Origin: an uncultured Oleiphilaceae bacterium
Lineage (GTDB): Bacteria; Pseudomonadota; Gammaproteobacteria; Pseudomonadales; Oleiphilaceae
Direction: 5' to 3'
DNA length: 64,000 nt
Assembly (NCBI GenBank): GCA_913060665.1
Contig: CAJXUY010000001.1
Coordinates: 124,001-188,000, forward strand
Under the pieces are notes generated by a model. The model was not told the DNA's origin. It ran no database searches and was given only the letters and a program-made list of their open reading frames with translations. Every line of letters starts with the position of its first letter. The stretch's first letter is position 1. Below are positions 18,477 through 27,364 of the stretch, piece after piece. The translations under genes were made by a program, and so were the position numbers.

Positions 18477-19606
18477 GATATATTCTTTCTTTTGTGCTTA
18501 CACCAGGTACAGGTACATCCCTCTCGTAACGTTAACAAGGAATCTCGCTTGTTCCAATGGGTCAAATAATACCACCCACTTTTCCATAGCTTAGGCGCGT
18601 AGGCTCGTTGAAGAAATTCACGTACATCACGTCCATTGGAATATCGTTTCAATACGAAAGTATAGCCTTTGTTCCCAAGTCGGTTATATAACCAACGATT
18701 GGTGCTAGCAGAGCGGTAAAAGGGCCGCACTCGTTGCTTCCAATAATGTTCATACATTTCAGGTTGGTTTAACATGCTAGCACGACCGGCAGAAGCACCT
18801 GTGAGCAATGCACTTCGTATTCCAAAGCCGAAGAGTGGATCTTGAAATCCTGCTGCCTCTCCTGCATACAGGATATTGCCTTTACGTGCTGTTTTAGGGA
18901 GTGAAAAATTACCGTTCCCCCCAAAATGGCGAGGCTTGTTCATTTTAAAACCCAGTTTATTAGTGAAAAACTCGACGCTACGCTCAAGATATTGGTGCTC
19001 ATTGTGGAAGTCATCGAATAAGCAAGACGCAATAGTCGCCTGGCCATTGCATATCAACAAATAGGCGTACCCTTTAGGGGCCAGCTGCTCAGATATCGCT
19101 ACGTAAGCGCCATTTTCCATTTCAGTTTTAAATAGATAACCAACCGCAATAGCGTCTGCGCGATGCGGCCCCATGGTTACGATGCCACCCTGTGGAAACC
19201 GTTTAGCCGAGCTTTCGAAACAGATATCTACCCCCAAAGACAACGTTTGTTTTTTTAATGAGCTATCTAGACAGCCCTCTCCGCGCCCTCTTTGTATTAA
19301 GTAAAACAGCGGTTTCTTTGAATGGAATTGTTTCCCTCGGCCATCTGGACCAAAACAGGTAACCTCATTAAAGGGAGTGTGTTCAAAGTTTGCCTGAATA
19401 CCGACTGATTCCAGCTCTTCTAGTACGTCAGTTTCGGTAGTCCAATTCTCTATACCTTGGAAGTCACCATGAAAGCGCATCCCAACATCTCTTCGTCGTT
19501 CATAAATGCGTGCGATACCACCTGCTTTCACCACTGCAATCGCCGCAGAGAGTCCTGCGGGCCCCGCGCCAGCTATCTCAACTAATCGGCCGCTGTCCAC
19601 AGTCAC
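18473..19606 (-). CDS. FAD-dependent oxidoreductase, geranylgeranyl reductase-like
   Basis: A 377-residue flavoprotein. The Rossmann FAD motif lies at the N-terminus (AGAGPAGLSAAIAVVKAGG), and a second FAD contact at GNILYAGEAAGFQDPLFGFGI, as in the geranylgeranyl reductase/halogenase group. The C-terminus has CTCTWCKHKRK, a possible metal site. The GTG start is chosen so that FAD motif spacing is normal. It probably reduces or oxidises a lipid; the exact substrate is unknown. Part of this gene's 5' region is duplicated at 24790-24859. Confidence 0.82.
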   Translation of the reverse strand: MTVDSGRLVEIAGAGPAGLSAAIAVVKAGGIARIYERRRDVGMRFHGDFQGIENWTTETDVLEELESVGIQANFEHTPFNEVTCFGPDGRGKQFHSKKPLFYLIQRGRGEGCLDSSLKKQTLSLGVDICFESSAKRFPQGGIVTMGPHRADAIAVGYLFKTEMENGAYVAISEQLAPKGYAYLLICNGQATIASCLFDDFHNEHQYLERSVEFFTNKLGFKMNKPRHFGGNGNFSLPKTARKGNILYAGEAAGFQDPLFGFGIRSALLTGASAGRASMLNQPEMYEHYWKQRVRPFYRSASTNRWLYNRLGNKGYTFVLKRYSNGRDVREFLQRAYAPKLWKSGWYYLTHWNKRDSLLTLREGCTCTWCKHKRKNIS

Positions 19607-19623
19607 CTCTCAATGTAGATATC

Positions 19624-19938
19624 CTAGGTTTGTTTTCCAGCACCCTGCTTACAACAACTGGCAGACTTCTTCTGAGCCGGTGCGTCACGAGAGGCTATTA
19701 CGTTATAAAGAGGAATCCAAATAAGCGTAACGTACCAGCCGTACCCGTAGCTCTCTAAGAGCCCAATGAAATAACTGCGCCAACTAATCCATTCGAAGCC
19801 TGGCAATAGTGCTTGCCAGGTTTGATACATCGCCCGCTCAGGAAATGCCAGATCAAACAAGACACATAAAGAAAACGTAATAGCCGCGAACAGACTACTC
19901 GCATGACCTGCCGCTTTTAATGATAGTCCTTGGCTCAT
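19624..19938 (-). CDS. DUF5676 family membrane protein
   Basis: A 104-residue protein with two long TM segments (about 13-33 and 62-83) and the family pattern SLKAAGHASSLFAAITFSLCVLFD with GFEWISW. The C-terminal tail contains a CC pair (SASCCKQG). DUF5676 genes are often next to YHS-domain and copper/silver genes. The start overlaps the YHS gene's stop by 4 bp. Confidence 0.85.
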   Translation of the reverse strand: MSQGLSLKAAGHASSLFAAITFSLCVLFDLAFPERAMYQTWQALLPGFEWISWRSYFIGLLESYGYGWYVTLIWIPLYNVIASRDAPAQKKSASCCKQGAGKQT

Positions 19939-20225
19939 GACTGGCCTCCCTCGACAGAGTTGGGGTGTTCAATATAATGTTCAGGATTAGTTTCAAACTT
20001 ATCTAGGCAAGTTCTTGAACAAAAGCGGTAAAGAAGACCTTGGTACATTTTTCCGTACCCTTCTTCTACCTTAACGGGTTGGCCGCAAACAGGGTCAACA
20101 TGGTCATCATTAGCGCTTTTTTTATGATGACCTCCGTGTCCGTGGACAGAATGAGAGCCACAGCCATGACGCATCATAAAATAGAATACAACGGCAAATA
20201 ATAGAAAAGAAAACAAACCATCCAT
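19935..20225 (-). CDS. YHS-domain membrane-anchored metal-binding protein
   Basis: A 96-residue protein: an N-terminal TM segment (residues 3-18), a His-rich linker (GCGSHSVHGHGGHH), then a YHS domain (DPVCGQPVKVEE...YRFCSRTCLDKFETNPEHYI) with its conserved Cys residues. YHS domains bind heavy metals, often copper, and accompany P-type ATPases. It is the first gene after the MerR-like promoter at 20310-20340, with DUF5676 coupled behind it. Confidence 0.88.
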   Translation of the reverse strand: MDGLFSFLLFAVVFYFMMRHGCGSHSVHGHGGHHKKSANDDHVDPVCGQPVKVEEGYGKMYQGLLYRFCSRTCLDKFETNPEHYIEHPNSVEGGQS

Positions 20226-20309
20226 CTTTCGATACCTCTATTTGGATTAGACATTATCTCGTGAAAAATTCAGTCAATGATCAGTACATGCTATGTCCAC
20301 TAATTAGTT

Positions 20310-20340
20310 AGTCTAGACCTGTGTCCTGCGCATGAGTCAA
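20310..20340 (-). promoter_or_regulatory. MerR/CueR-like promoter upstream of YHS gene
   Basis: Read on the minus strand: TTGACT (20340-20335), 19-bp spacer with GGACACAGGTC, then TAGACT (20315-20310). The same architecture and ACACAGG block occur upstream of copA (41585-41615), upstream of 50318-50779 (50827-50857, ACACAAG) and at 24884-24914. It faces the YHS/DUF5676 genes 85 bp away. Confidence 0.75.
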
Positions 20341-20451
20341 CATCGAAGGCTAAGTATTTCTATGTTTAATTGACGCATCTTAACTAAATGAATACCGATT
20401 CTGATTATCTAATCGCAGGCTAAATGGTATCTCGTACGTTGCTAGCAGGCA

Positions 20452-21666
20452 CTACTCAAAAAATTGGGCTACCCGAATAGCCGAGGTGATCGCACCTTCA
20501 TGCAGTCCATCCCCCAAATAAGCACCAGCATGATACGTGTTGTTTTCACCATTATTGCGGGTCACTTCATCACGATACCTGAACGCAGCCACCGTGTAGA
20601 GGGGCGTATGATGCTCCTGTTTATGCAGAATCAGCTCCTCGGCGATTAATGGGTCCAACTTAAACGCCAGACTGTACTGAGTGGGTGAGTTTACGCCGCA
20701 AAGCCGGTTCAGCGAGGCGTTGTACCCCCACCCTTTGTGCGTCTGAAAGAAATCGAACTCTGAATAGTGGTCAATACCATAGCGGGTATACAGGGCCGTA
20801 TCTGTATGCAAAACTGTCGTTTCCTGATTAGCCTGCCAGGGTGAAAAACGTTTAATCTCCTCTGGACTTGGGTCTGATAGTAGAATCAGCACTTGATCCG
20901 GCGGAGTGGCAAATACCAGTTTATCAAACAGCTGCGTGCTACCGTTCTTGTGCGTTATATTGATGCCGCCCGCATTCCTGGTAATACGGGTAATTTCACT
21001 CTTGAGAAATACCTCTCCATTGAGCAGCTCAAGTATCTTTTCAATATAAGTATAGGTACCTCCTTTAATTCGGGACCAGCCAGCCCACATGTATTTTCTC
21101 AGGGCAGGTATCACCATTTCTGCTGGCATATCGTTGATCTGCTCAAAGGGAATTGTGTAGCTGTACATGCTTAGCAACTTCAGCCAGTTGTTTCTGGTGC
21201 AACTGGCTCCCAAAAATTTCGCCATTGATTGAGGGTGCAAATGCGCGGTGTCTGTGAATCGTGCTTTCAACCATAGTCTCAACGTCGAGGCATAAAGCCT
21301 TGCGAGCTTTACATACGCTTTGATACGCCCCACCCCTGAAAGATTCTTTCGAATCATGGTGGGGGAGAGAAAGTAGCGACCATCGTTCAAAAACAGCGCG
21401 GTACCAATCTCTACCGGTTCCAGCTCAACCTTAAGCTCCTTCATAAGGTGTCGAAAATTATGAAACTCGTTGGAGAATTCAAGAACCCCGCATTCCAAAA
21501 AATGTTCAGAACCGACATTCTCACTTTCTACGTTCCGGTTGAGGGTACGGATGTTCCCCCCCAGCATCGCCTGCTTTTCAAAAACCGTAACCCGATGGCC
21601 TTTCTTACTAAGCAAATAGGCCGTCACCATACCACTGGCGCCACCGCCGATAATTGCGACGTTCAT
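20452..21666 (-). CDS. FAD-dependent amine oxidase-like oxidoreductase
   Basis: A 404-residue flavoprotein. The FAD-binding fold opens the protein (VAIIGGGASGMVTAYLLSKKG) and is followed by the amine-oxidase GG motif (LGGNIRT). A C-terminal FAD segment (YHAGAYLGDGLHEGAITSA) closes it. Related proteins annotated as NAD/FAD-binding proteins occur in lipid-modifying clusters. The start codon overlaps the stop of the phytoene-desaturase-like gene by 4 bp, so both are one unit. The function is unknown. Confidence 0.83.
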   Translation of the reverse strand: MNVAIIGGGASGMVTAYLLSKKGHRVTVFEKQAMLGGNIRTLNRNVESENVGSEHFLECGVLEFSNEFHNFRHLMKELKVELEPVEIGTALFLNDGRYFLSPTMIRKNLSGVGRIKAYVKLARLYASTLRLWLKARFTDTAHLHPQSMAKFLGASCTRNNWLKLLSMYSYTIPFEQINDMPAEMVIPALRKYMWAGWSRIKGGTYTYIEKILELLNGEVFLKSEITRITRNAGGINITHKNGSTQLFDKLVFATPPDQVLILLSDPSPEEIKRFSPWQANQETTVLHTDTALYTRYGIDHYSEFDFFQTHKGWGYNASLNRLCGVNSPTQYSLAFKLDPLIAEELILHKQEHHTPLYTVAAFRYRDEVTRNNGENNTYHAGAYLGDGLHEGAITSAIRVAQFFE

Positions 21667-23201
21667 AAAATACGCTCACCAGATAATTTTTGATACAGGG
21701 TGGCGCCGGTCCAGAAAGTACCCGCAAACCCAGCGAAACCGGAAGACGCATTGCAGAAATAGAGGTTTTGCAATGAAGTTTTATGATTCAAACGACCCAA
21801 CCCCATATTTTCAGGGGTTAGATTTGAACCGTAGGAATTGCCTTTTGGGCACCAACAATAACGCTCGTTAGTGGTCGGTGTACCCGTAATTTTGTAAACA
21901 AGATGCTCTCTCAAGTTTGGAATATAATACTTTTCCATCACATCCAGCATCGCGTCCAGAATCTCAGCTTTACGCGTGTTATACGACTTTTTGCCGCTAG
22001 CCTTCAGCTTTTTAAAATAATCATAATCTGCCACCGTTAGAAACTGCAGCACCTGATGCCCCTCGGGGCAGTCTCTGACTTTATCGGTTAGAAGTGTCGG
22101 TGTAGTGATAGCAAAGCTGGGATTAGAATAGTCATGACGTTCATACATTGCCGAAAACGCTTCATTCAAATCCCGATGACCTGAATGAAACGTGTTCCAT
22201 TTCCCGAATCCGTAATCACGGAGGTCCAGGTCTTTAACCACGCAATAAGCGACGAAATTGGAGGGAGAGTAATCGTAATCGAGCTTTCGGTGCAGCGATT
22301 TCGAGAAATGTTCTTCCCCAATCATTGCTGCTGCCACTTTTGGGTCCATGTTGCAGATAACCCTGCTGCCTTGGAATAATTTTGTTTGTTTCTTCTTAAG
22401 ATCTGTTGCCTGTATCTCAGTCACTTTCTTACCCTCGATTTTGATATGGGTGACTTCATGATCAAGTAACACCTCCCCCCCACGGGCTTCAATCAAAGCT
22501 ACCAGGGACTCTATAACATGTTCAAAATGCCCTGTTGGGTAATAAGCGCCTCGTTGGTAGCCAGTAAACAGTAATACCCACGCAAAAAACGAGAGTTTTT
22601 CAGGCGGTAATAAAAAGTCAGGCCATTGCAGGGCCAGCAGAGTTTGTGCCTCTTGCGGCAGCATAAACTTGTCAAATACGTTCTGTAATGTGCTGTTGTG
22701 ATACTTGACTACACAAGCCAAGGCTTTGCTATGACGAAAAAGGGCGCGAGGATCAATCCATGAAGAAGGTTTACCCAGCCCTTCACTGGTGAGTTTAAGG
22801 TCTGTGAGAAAGCCTCGAATTTGCTTTTTGTAGCTCGGAAATAGGTGAAATAAGCGCCTCTCCAATTCCCCTGGATCAGATGGGATATCTAATGAATGCC
22901 CAGGCATACGCATGTGATCAAAACCATCAGGGTCATAACGTTCAAAGGTTACTTCTTCATCTAACCCTAAGCGCTTCAATATCTGGTTTACAGCTTCACC
23001 TTCGCCACAATTCCATACGTAATGAAGTTGGGCATTAAACTTATACTTCTTAGCCATCTTGAACGTATGGCCGAACCCGCCAGGATAGCTGTGTGCCTCC
23101 AGCACCTGAACACGCTTACCGATATTGGCCATTAGAGCTCCAAACACCAAAGCGGACAATCCACCGCCTATAATTAGGTAATCTGCATTCATTCCCGCCA
23201 T
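21663..23201 (-). CDS. Phytoene dehydrogenase/carotenoid isomerase-like FAD oxidoreductase
   Basis: A 512-residue flavoprotein of the CrtI/CrtISO/RetSat group: N-terminal FAD motif (YLIIGGGLSALVFGALMANIGKRV) with the GGF dinucleotide-binding continuation, and a C-terminal segment (LYFCNASSGFAGFAG). Members act on polyenes or other lipids. There is no other carotenoid gene in view, so a membrane-lipid substrate is as likely. An ATG at 23192 is an alternative start. It is coupled to the following oxidoreductase. Confidence 0.83.
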   Translation of the reverse strand: MAGMNADYLIIGGGLSALVFGALMANIGKRVQVLEAHSYPGGFGHTFKMAKKYKFNAQLHYVWNCGEGEAVNQILKRLGLDEEVTFERYDPDGFDHMRMPGHSLDIPSDPGELERRLFHLFPSYKKQIRGFLTDLKLTSEGLGKPSSWIDPRALFRHSKALACVVKYHNSTLQNVFDKFMLPQEAQTLLALQWPDFLLPPEKLSFFAWVLLFTGYQRGAYYPTGHFEHVIESLVALIEARGGEVLLDHEVTHIKIEGKKVTEIQATDLKKKQTKLFQGSRVICNMDPKVAAAMIGEEHFSKSLHRKLDYDYSPSNFVAYCVVKDLDLRDYGFGKWNTFHSGHRDLNEAFSAMYERHDYSNPSFAITTPTLLTDKVRDCPEGHQVLQFLTVADYDYFKKLKASGKKSYNTRKAEILDAMLDVMEKYYIPNLREHLVYKITGTPTTNERYCWCPKGNSYGSNLTPENMGLGRLNHKTSLQNLYFCNASSGFAGFAGTFWTGATLYQKLSGERIL

Positions 23202-23406
23202 CCTTTGTTAGCTACCACTCATGAGTTTAGCAACCCTTTAATTTAAAGAAGCAAAACTTTATATAATCAATACATAACCACTATTTAATAGACGCATGCA
23301 ATTACCGATAGAGAAATGGCATAAGTTTATTGATGATCCCCCAGCGTTTGCAAAGGTCTCTGATAAATAATCGCCTCAGCGCGTAGAGCCTATTTAACAA
23401 TCAAAC

Positions 23407-24765
23407 TCAGTGAGAATGTGAATGCTTCTGCTGCTCCTGCTGCTCATCAGCTGGTCGCTGCATGAGGAAGAAATATTCTCCGATCAGGATGACGGCCATA
23501 GCGGCCGCGGCGACGAATAAAACGAACGGATCTGAGGTAATCTTTACCCAGAGAAAGCCAACAAGAATGATCATATCGAGCACGATTGCCGTAACCAGAA
23601 TCACTGGATTTGCACCCAAATCTTTCCTCAAATGGCGCAGCACTCCCCAATGGATGGCGATATCCATGGTCAGATAGAAGATGATCCCCAACGCCGCGAT
23701 GCGGGTCAGATCAAAAAACACCACCAGCAGCAACCCCAGAACAATCGTATAGACCAAGGTATGCTTTTGGATGCTGCCGGGCATGTGAAAGTGACGATGC
23801 GGAACCAGTTTCATCTCAGTCAGCATGGCCAGCATTCTTGAGACTGCAAAAATGCTGGCAATGATGCCTCCAGCGGTGGCCAACATCGCCAGAATTACCG
23901 TAAACCAGACTGCATATTCTCCCAATGCCGGCTTGGCAGCAGCGGCCAGCGAGTAGTTACGTGTTGCGATAATTTCTTTCAGTGACAGATTGCTGGCGAC
24001 CGCAAAGCCCACCAGAGCATAAATAACCACGCAGAGGGCGATTGAGATCATAATAGCTCTGCCCAAATTGCGGTGCGGGTCTTTCAGCTCCGAACCACTA
24101 TTGGTAATGGTGGTAAAGCCTTTGAAAGCCAAAATTCCGAGCGCCGTTGCACCGAGAAAACCAGTCAGTGTCGCATCGGAATCTACCATCGAGATATTCA
24201 CTTCCACTGAATCCGCCACTAGCACACCGACTACGCCAAACAAAACGATGCCACCAATCTTTATAAAACCGAGGACCGACGCGACCCCTTCGATCACACT
24301 ATTAACAGACAAATTGATCAGAAAGGCCGCCAGCAACAGTCCTACCCCCAAGGCAGGAACCAACATGCTACTGTCATCAATTTCGAACAACCTCAGGGTG
24401 TAGGAACCAAAGGTCCGCGCCAGAAAACTCTGGGCGATCACCATGGAAAAATACATCAACAGTGCATGAAAGGCAGTTGGCAGGGTTCGACCATACGCTT
24501 TTACCAAATACATGCCGATGCCGCCTGCGGAGGGGTAGGCATTCGACAACTTGACATAGGAATAAGCACTAAATGAGACAATCAATGCGGCGGAAAGAAA
24601 TGCCAGGGGAAACAAACTCCCGGTCATCTCAGCCATCTGGCCTGTTAACGCAAAGATACCCGCACCAATCATGACGCCAGTTCCCAAGGCAACAGCACCA
24701 ATAAGCGAAAGGCTGTCCGCTCGGTATTTAGAGGTTCTGTCAGGTGTATTTTTCATGCTATTCAT
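23407..24765 (-). CDS. APC-superfamily permease with His-rich C-terminus
   Basis: A 12-TM amino acid/cation permease of about 452 residues. The first helix has the APC signature GVMIGAGIFALTG, and conserved FKGFTTITNSGSELKDPHRN follows in helix 6-7. It ends KHSHSH, a possible metal-binding tail. I chose ATG 24765; TTG 24774 and ATG 24756 also fit and no strong ribosome site decides. The base composition looks richer in GC than its neighbours. A MerR-like promoter copy lies 120 bp upstream, inside a duplicated segment. Confidence 0.83.
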   Translation of the reverse strand: MNSMKNTPDRTSKYRADSLSLIGAVALGTGVMIGAGIFALTGQMAEMTGSLFPLAFLSAALIVSFSAYSYVKLSNAYPSAGGIGMYLVKAYGRTLPTAFHALLMYFSMVIAQSFLARTFGSYTLRLFEIDDSSMLVPALGVGLLLAAFLINLSVNSVIEGVASVLGFIKIGGIVLFGVVGVLVADSVEVNISMVDSDATLTGFLGATALGILAFKGFTTITNSGSELKDPHRNLGRAIMISIALCVVIYALVGFAVASNLSLKEIIATRNYSLAAAAKPALGEYAVWFTVILAMLATAGGIIASIFAVSRMLAMLTEMKLVPHRHFHMPGSIQKHTLVYTIVLGLLLVVFFDLTRIAALGIIFYLTMDIAIHWGVLRHLRKDLGANPVILVTAIVLDMIILVGFLWVKITSDPFVLFVAAAAMAVILIGEYFFLMQRPADEQQEQQKHSHSH

Positions 24766-24789
24766 CCATGCCAAGTGTAGAAGTTAGTG

Positions 24790-24998
24790 TGGAAGTCACC
24801 ATGAAAGCGCATCCCAACATCTCTACATCGATCATAAATGCGTGCGATACCAGCTGCTTACATGCTATATCCATCTACCAGTTAGTCTAGACCTGTGTGC
24901 AGCGCATGAGTCAACATCGAAGGCTAAGTATTTCTATGATTATTTGACATATCTCAACTCAATGAATACTGGTTATGATTATCTAATCGCAGGTTAAA
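24790..24998. repeat. Duplicated segment: copies of 19458-19527 and 20285-20424 joined
   Basis: Bases 24790-24859 nearly repeat 19458-19527, which is coding sequence of the FAD oxidoreductase. Bases 24860-24998 nearly repeat 20285-20424, the promoter region upstream of the YHS gene. The two parts are joined directly, so about 750 bp, including DUF5676 and YHS, are missing from this copy. It is a partial segmental duplication with an internal deletion. It carries no gene of its own. Confidence 0.88.
24884..24914 (-). promoter_or_regulatory. Second copy of the MerR-like promoter, facing the APC permease
   Basis: Minus strand TTGACT (24914-24909), 19-bp spacer with CACACAGGTC, TAGACT (24889-24884). 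It lies in the duplicated segment and keeps the elements of the 20310-20340 copy. The first gene it faces is the APC permease, about 120 bp downstream. Confidence 0.65.
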
Positions 24999-25258
24999 CC
25001 CATGCCATTAATTGTTATCTAATCGTCTACATGGGAGATAGAACCTGACGCCATTTCTTGGGATCTCGACATGTTTAAAAGGCGACAAACTGTGTGTATT
25101 CGAAAGCCATATACAAAAAAATTATAGAGGGTTTTATCGTGAATAATATTGAATACTATACAGTCGCAACTGACACTAAGTGACGGCTATTTTTAGTTGC
25201 AGCGACTGCTACTGTAGGCACTATTGGATACGAAAGTTATCTGACAGCCGACTGTGCT
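24999..25258. other. Degenerate spacer with no intact gene
   Basis: Between the duplicated segment and the methyltransferase gene I see only a short broken frame on the plus strand (near 25180-25260, encoding a hydrophobic stretch VAATATVGTIGYESYL) with stops around it. It may be the rest of a small membrane protein gene. Confidence 0.45.
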
Positions 25259-25879
25259 CTAGACCTTACATGCAACCCCGATATAATTGAATCCTGCAAA
25301 TTTCGGCATTTTAGGCAAGTAGTATTTTTCCAACGATTCAATTTTGAAGCCTGCCTGCTCTATATACGTAGGAATGGGCCTGTCTAAATTGCAGCCACCG
25401 CATATTTTTTTCCAAAAAGGATTTATTGTTTTTTGTATTTTTGAAACCGCCTCATCGGGTGCAATACCATGCTCGCAAAACAGCATTTTACCACTGGGCT
25501 TTAGCACTCTATGCATTTGATGTAACGCTTTATTCCAGTCGGGAATGGTACAAAGCGTGTAAGTCATGAGGATTGAGTCCACGCTATTATCCTCTAAAGG
25601 AATCTCTTCTCCTGGCAGATCTATCCACCTTACTTCCACTTCACTTTGATCAAGTTGTTTTGCGGCCTTTTTCCTCATTGCAGAGGATGGCTCCAAACCC
25701 CATACGAACTCAACTTCACTACTATTGTAATAGGGAATATTTAGCCCTAACCCCATACCGACCTCTAAGACCCTGCCCTTTGCTTTGGGAACAATTTTTT
25801 CCCTTTGCGACAGTATAGGCTTCGTTCCGCATGCACAATTGATCACATGAGGTAAAACATAATTTTCGTAAATGCTCAT
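25259..25879 (-). CDS. Class I SAM-dependent methyltransferase
   Basis: A 206-residue methyltransferase of the UbiE/Methyltransf_11 type. Motif I is VLEVGMGLGLNIPYY, acidic post-I is GLEPSSAM, and motif II/III regions are ILMTYTLCTIPD and LKPSGKMLFCEHG. An extra CGGCN segment precedes the C-terminal beta strands. The substrate is unknown. The gene is inserted between two parts of a duplicated segment (24998 and 25898), so it arrived as a cassette. Confidence 0.87.
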   Translation of the reverse strand: MSIYENYVLPHVINCACGTKPILSQREKIVPKAKGRVLEVGMGLGLNIPYYNSSEVEFVWGLEPSSAMRKKAAKQLDQSEVEVRWIDLPGEEIPLEDNSVDSILMTYTLCTIPDWNKALHQMHRVLKPSGKMLFCEHGIAPDEAVSKIQKTINPFWKKICGGCNLDRPIPTYIEQAGFKIESLEKYYLPKMPKFAGFNYIGVACKV

Positions 25880-25897
25880 TTTTGTTCCTTAATTTTT

Positions 25898-25940
25898 GGT
25901 ATCTCGTATGTTGCTGCAGACACAACTCAAACAATTGGAC
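25898..25940. repeat. Duplicated 3' end of the FAD amine-oxidase gene
   Basis: These bases nearly repeat 20426-20468, the spacer and final codons of the amine-oxidase-like gene (…QFFE-stop). In the original locus this stretch follows directly on 20424; here it is separated from its partner (ending 24998) by about 900 bp that hold the methyltransferase gene. Confidence 0.75.
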
Positions 25941-26009
25941 TTTTCCGCATGCCAAGTGGTCTATTTCCTATAAATTAAAGTTATTAAACGTCACGGCTCT
26001 CTGATCTAA

Positions 26010-27269
26010 TCAAATGAACCAAGCACCCAGCACCCCAGCCAATGACAACAAAAATCCTATCCCAATGTGTTTTTGGAGCTCCTTCGTACCTAGCATAACG
26101 GTTATACAATATTTGAAAATAAGGTTCGCGATATAGGCCACTAAGATTGCGTTGGTAGCGATAGATGCATCAATATTACCGGTAGAGACAAGCCTTAGGC
26201 TCGACAAGGTTATCGCGTCTACATCGGTTAACCCCGAGATAAACGCAGCAATGTATACTCCTTGGGCTTGAAAGGTGTCATTCATCCAGGCGACCAACAG
26301 CAATACAACAGCAAAAATTAATGCGAAACTAATCGCCGCCTTTAGTTCTGTTGGATTTTCAATATTTAAATCTGGCGTTTCTTCGTCTTTGTTCGGTTGG
26401 AGTCGTCTAAGTAACCAAATAACATAGATGACTCCAGCCAATAGCCCCCCTAACAAGCTCGGTGCGAGAGAGGTTAAAACTGAGGATTCAAAGACCGCTG
26501 TTACTGCAGCAATACGTACGAACAATACTAAGTTTGAAAGCATTATGATGACGACGGCTTCTGGTATAAACGATGGTTGTTTCGTCGTATGACGTGAATA
26601 AACCATCGTTGTAGCAGTTGTTGATACCAGTCCGCCAAAAAAACCAACAACTATGATGCCTTTTTTCTTACCAAGTAATCTTAGGGCGAGATAACCCGTT
26701 AAACTGATACCAGAAATCAGCACAACCAGCCAACCTATCTGGTAGGGATTTATCACGTTATATGGGCCATAGGTAGTATTTGGTAAAACGGGCAACAAGA
26801 TAAAAGCAATTGCAGTAAACAAAAAGAACGATGTGATATCTTTACGAGTTAGCTTATTCGGTACGCTATGTAGCTCAGCCCTAAAATAGAGTATTGCGGT
26901 TGTTGCTATGGCTATGGCTGCAACAAGTACATTGTGGCCAAACCACAATATAAAACCCAAACCAAAAGTGATGACACCCGCAATAACCGATGTCGTGTTC
27001 GGGTCAGTTTGACAATGATTCGCTTTCTGCCATTGCGCAACAATTAACGATGCTCCAACAATCAGTGCCATAACAATGGTTAATAGGGGGTACTGGCCAA
27101 TTTGTAGCGCGTAACCACACAGCGTTCCTGCAATTGAAATTAATGCAAATGTACGGATTCCTGCAATCGCTTCTTTATGCTGCTCCCGTTCAATACCGAT
27201 TAAGAAGCCGATGCCTATACTTTGAGAAAATATAATTAAGTGATCGAGTTGAATCGCATAATCGTTCAA
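26010..27269 (-). CDS. MgtC/SapB and DUF4010 family membrane protein
   Basis: A 419-residue, many-TM membrane protein. The N-terminal third is MgtC/SapB-like (GIGFLIGIEREQH..GIRTFALISIAGTLCGY), and the C-terminal two thirds match DUF4010 (FFGGLVSTTATTMVYSRHT, FISGLTDVDAITLSS). The function is unknown; such proteins have been linked to metal or ion homeostasis. The start codon appears to be TTG; there is no ATG early in the frame. Confidence 0.87.
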   Translation of the reverse strand: MNDYAIQLDHLIIFSQSIGIGFLIGIEREQHKEAIAGIRTFALISIAGTLCGYALQIGQYPLLTIVMALIVGASLIVAQWQKANHCQTDPNTTSVIAGVITFGLGFILWFGHNVLVAAIAIATTAILYFRAELHSVPNKLTRKDITSFFLFTAIAFILLPVLPNTTYGPYNVINPYQIGWLVVLISGISLTGYLALRLLGKKKGIIVVGFFGGLVSTTATTMVYSRHTTKQPSFIPEAVVIIMLSNLVLFVRIAAVTAVFESSVLTSLAPSLLGGLLAGVIYVIWLLRRLQPNKDEETPDLNIENPTELKAAISFALIFAVVLLLVAWMNDTFQAQGVYIAAFISGLTDVDAITLSSLRLVSTGNIDASIATNAILVAYIANLIFKYCITVMLGTKELQKHIGIGFLLSLAGVLGAWFI

Positions 27270-27364
27270 TGAATAGCCCCCAAGCTATAACGATAAATAT
27301 TTTATTTACCGTATAATCATATATATACAGAACATATCTAGAATTTAGTTAAACTCCAGAAGCA

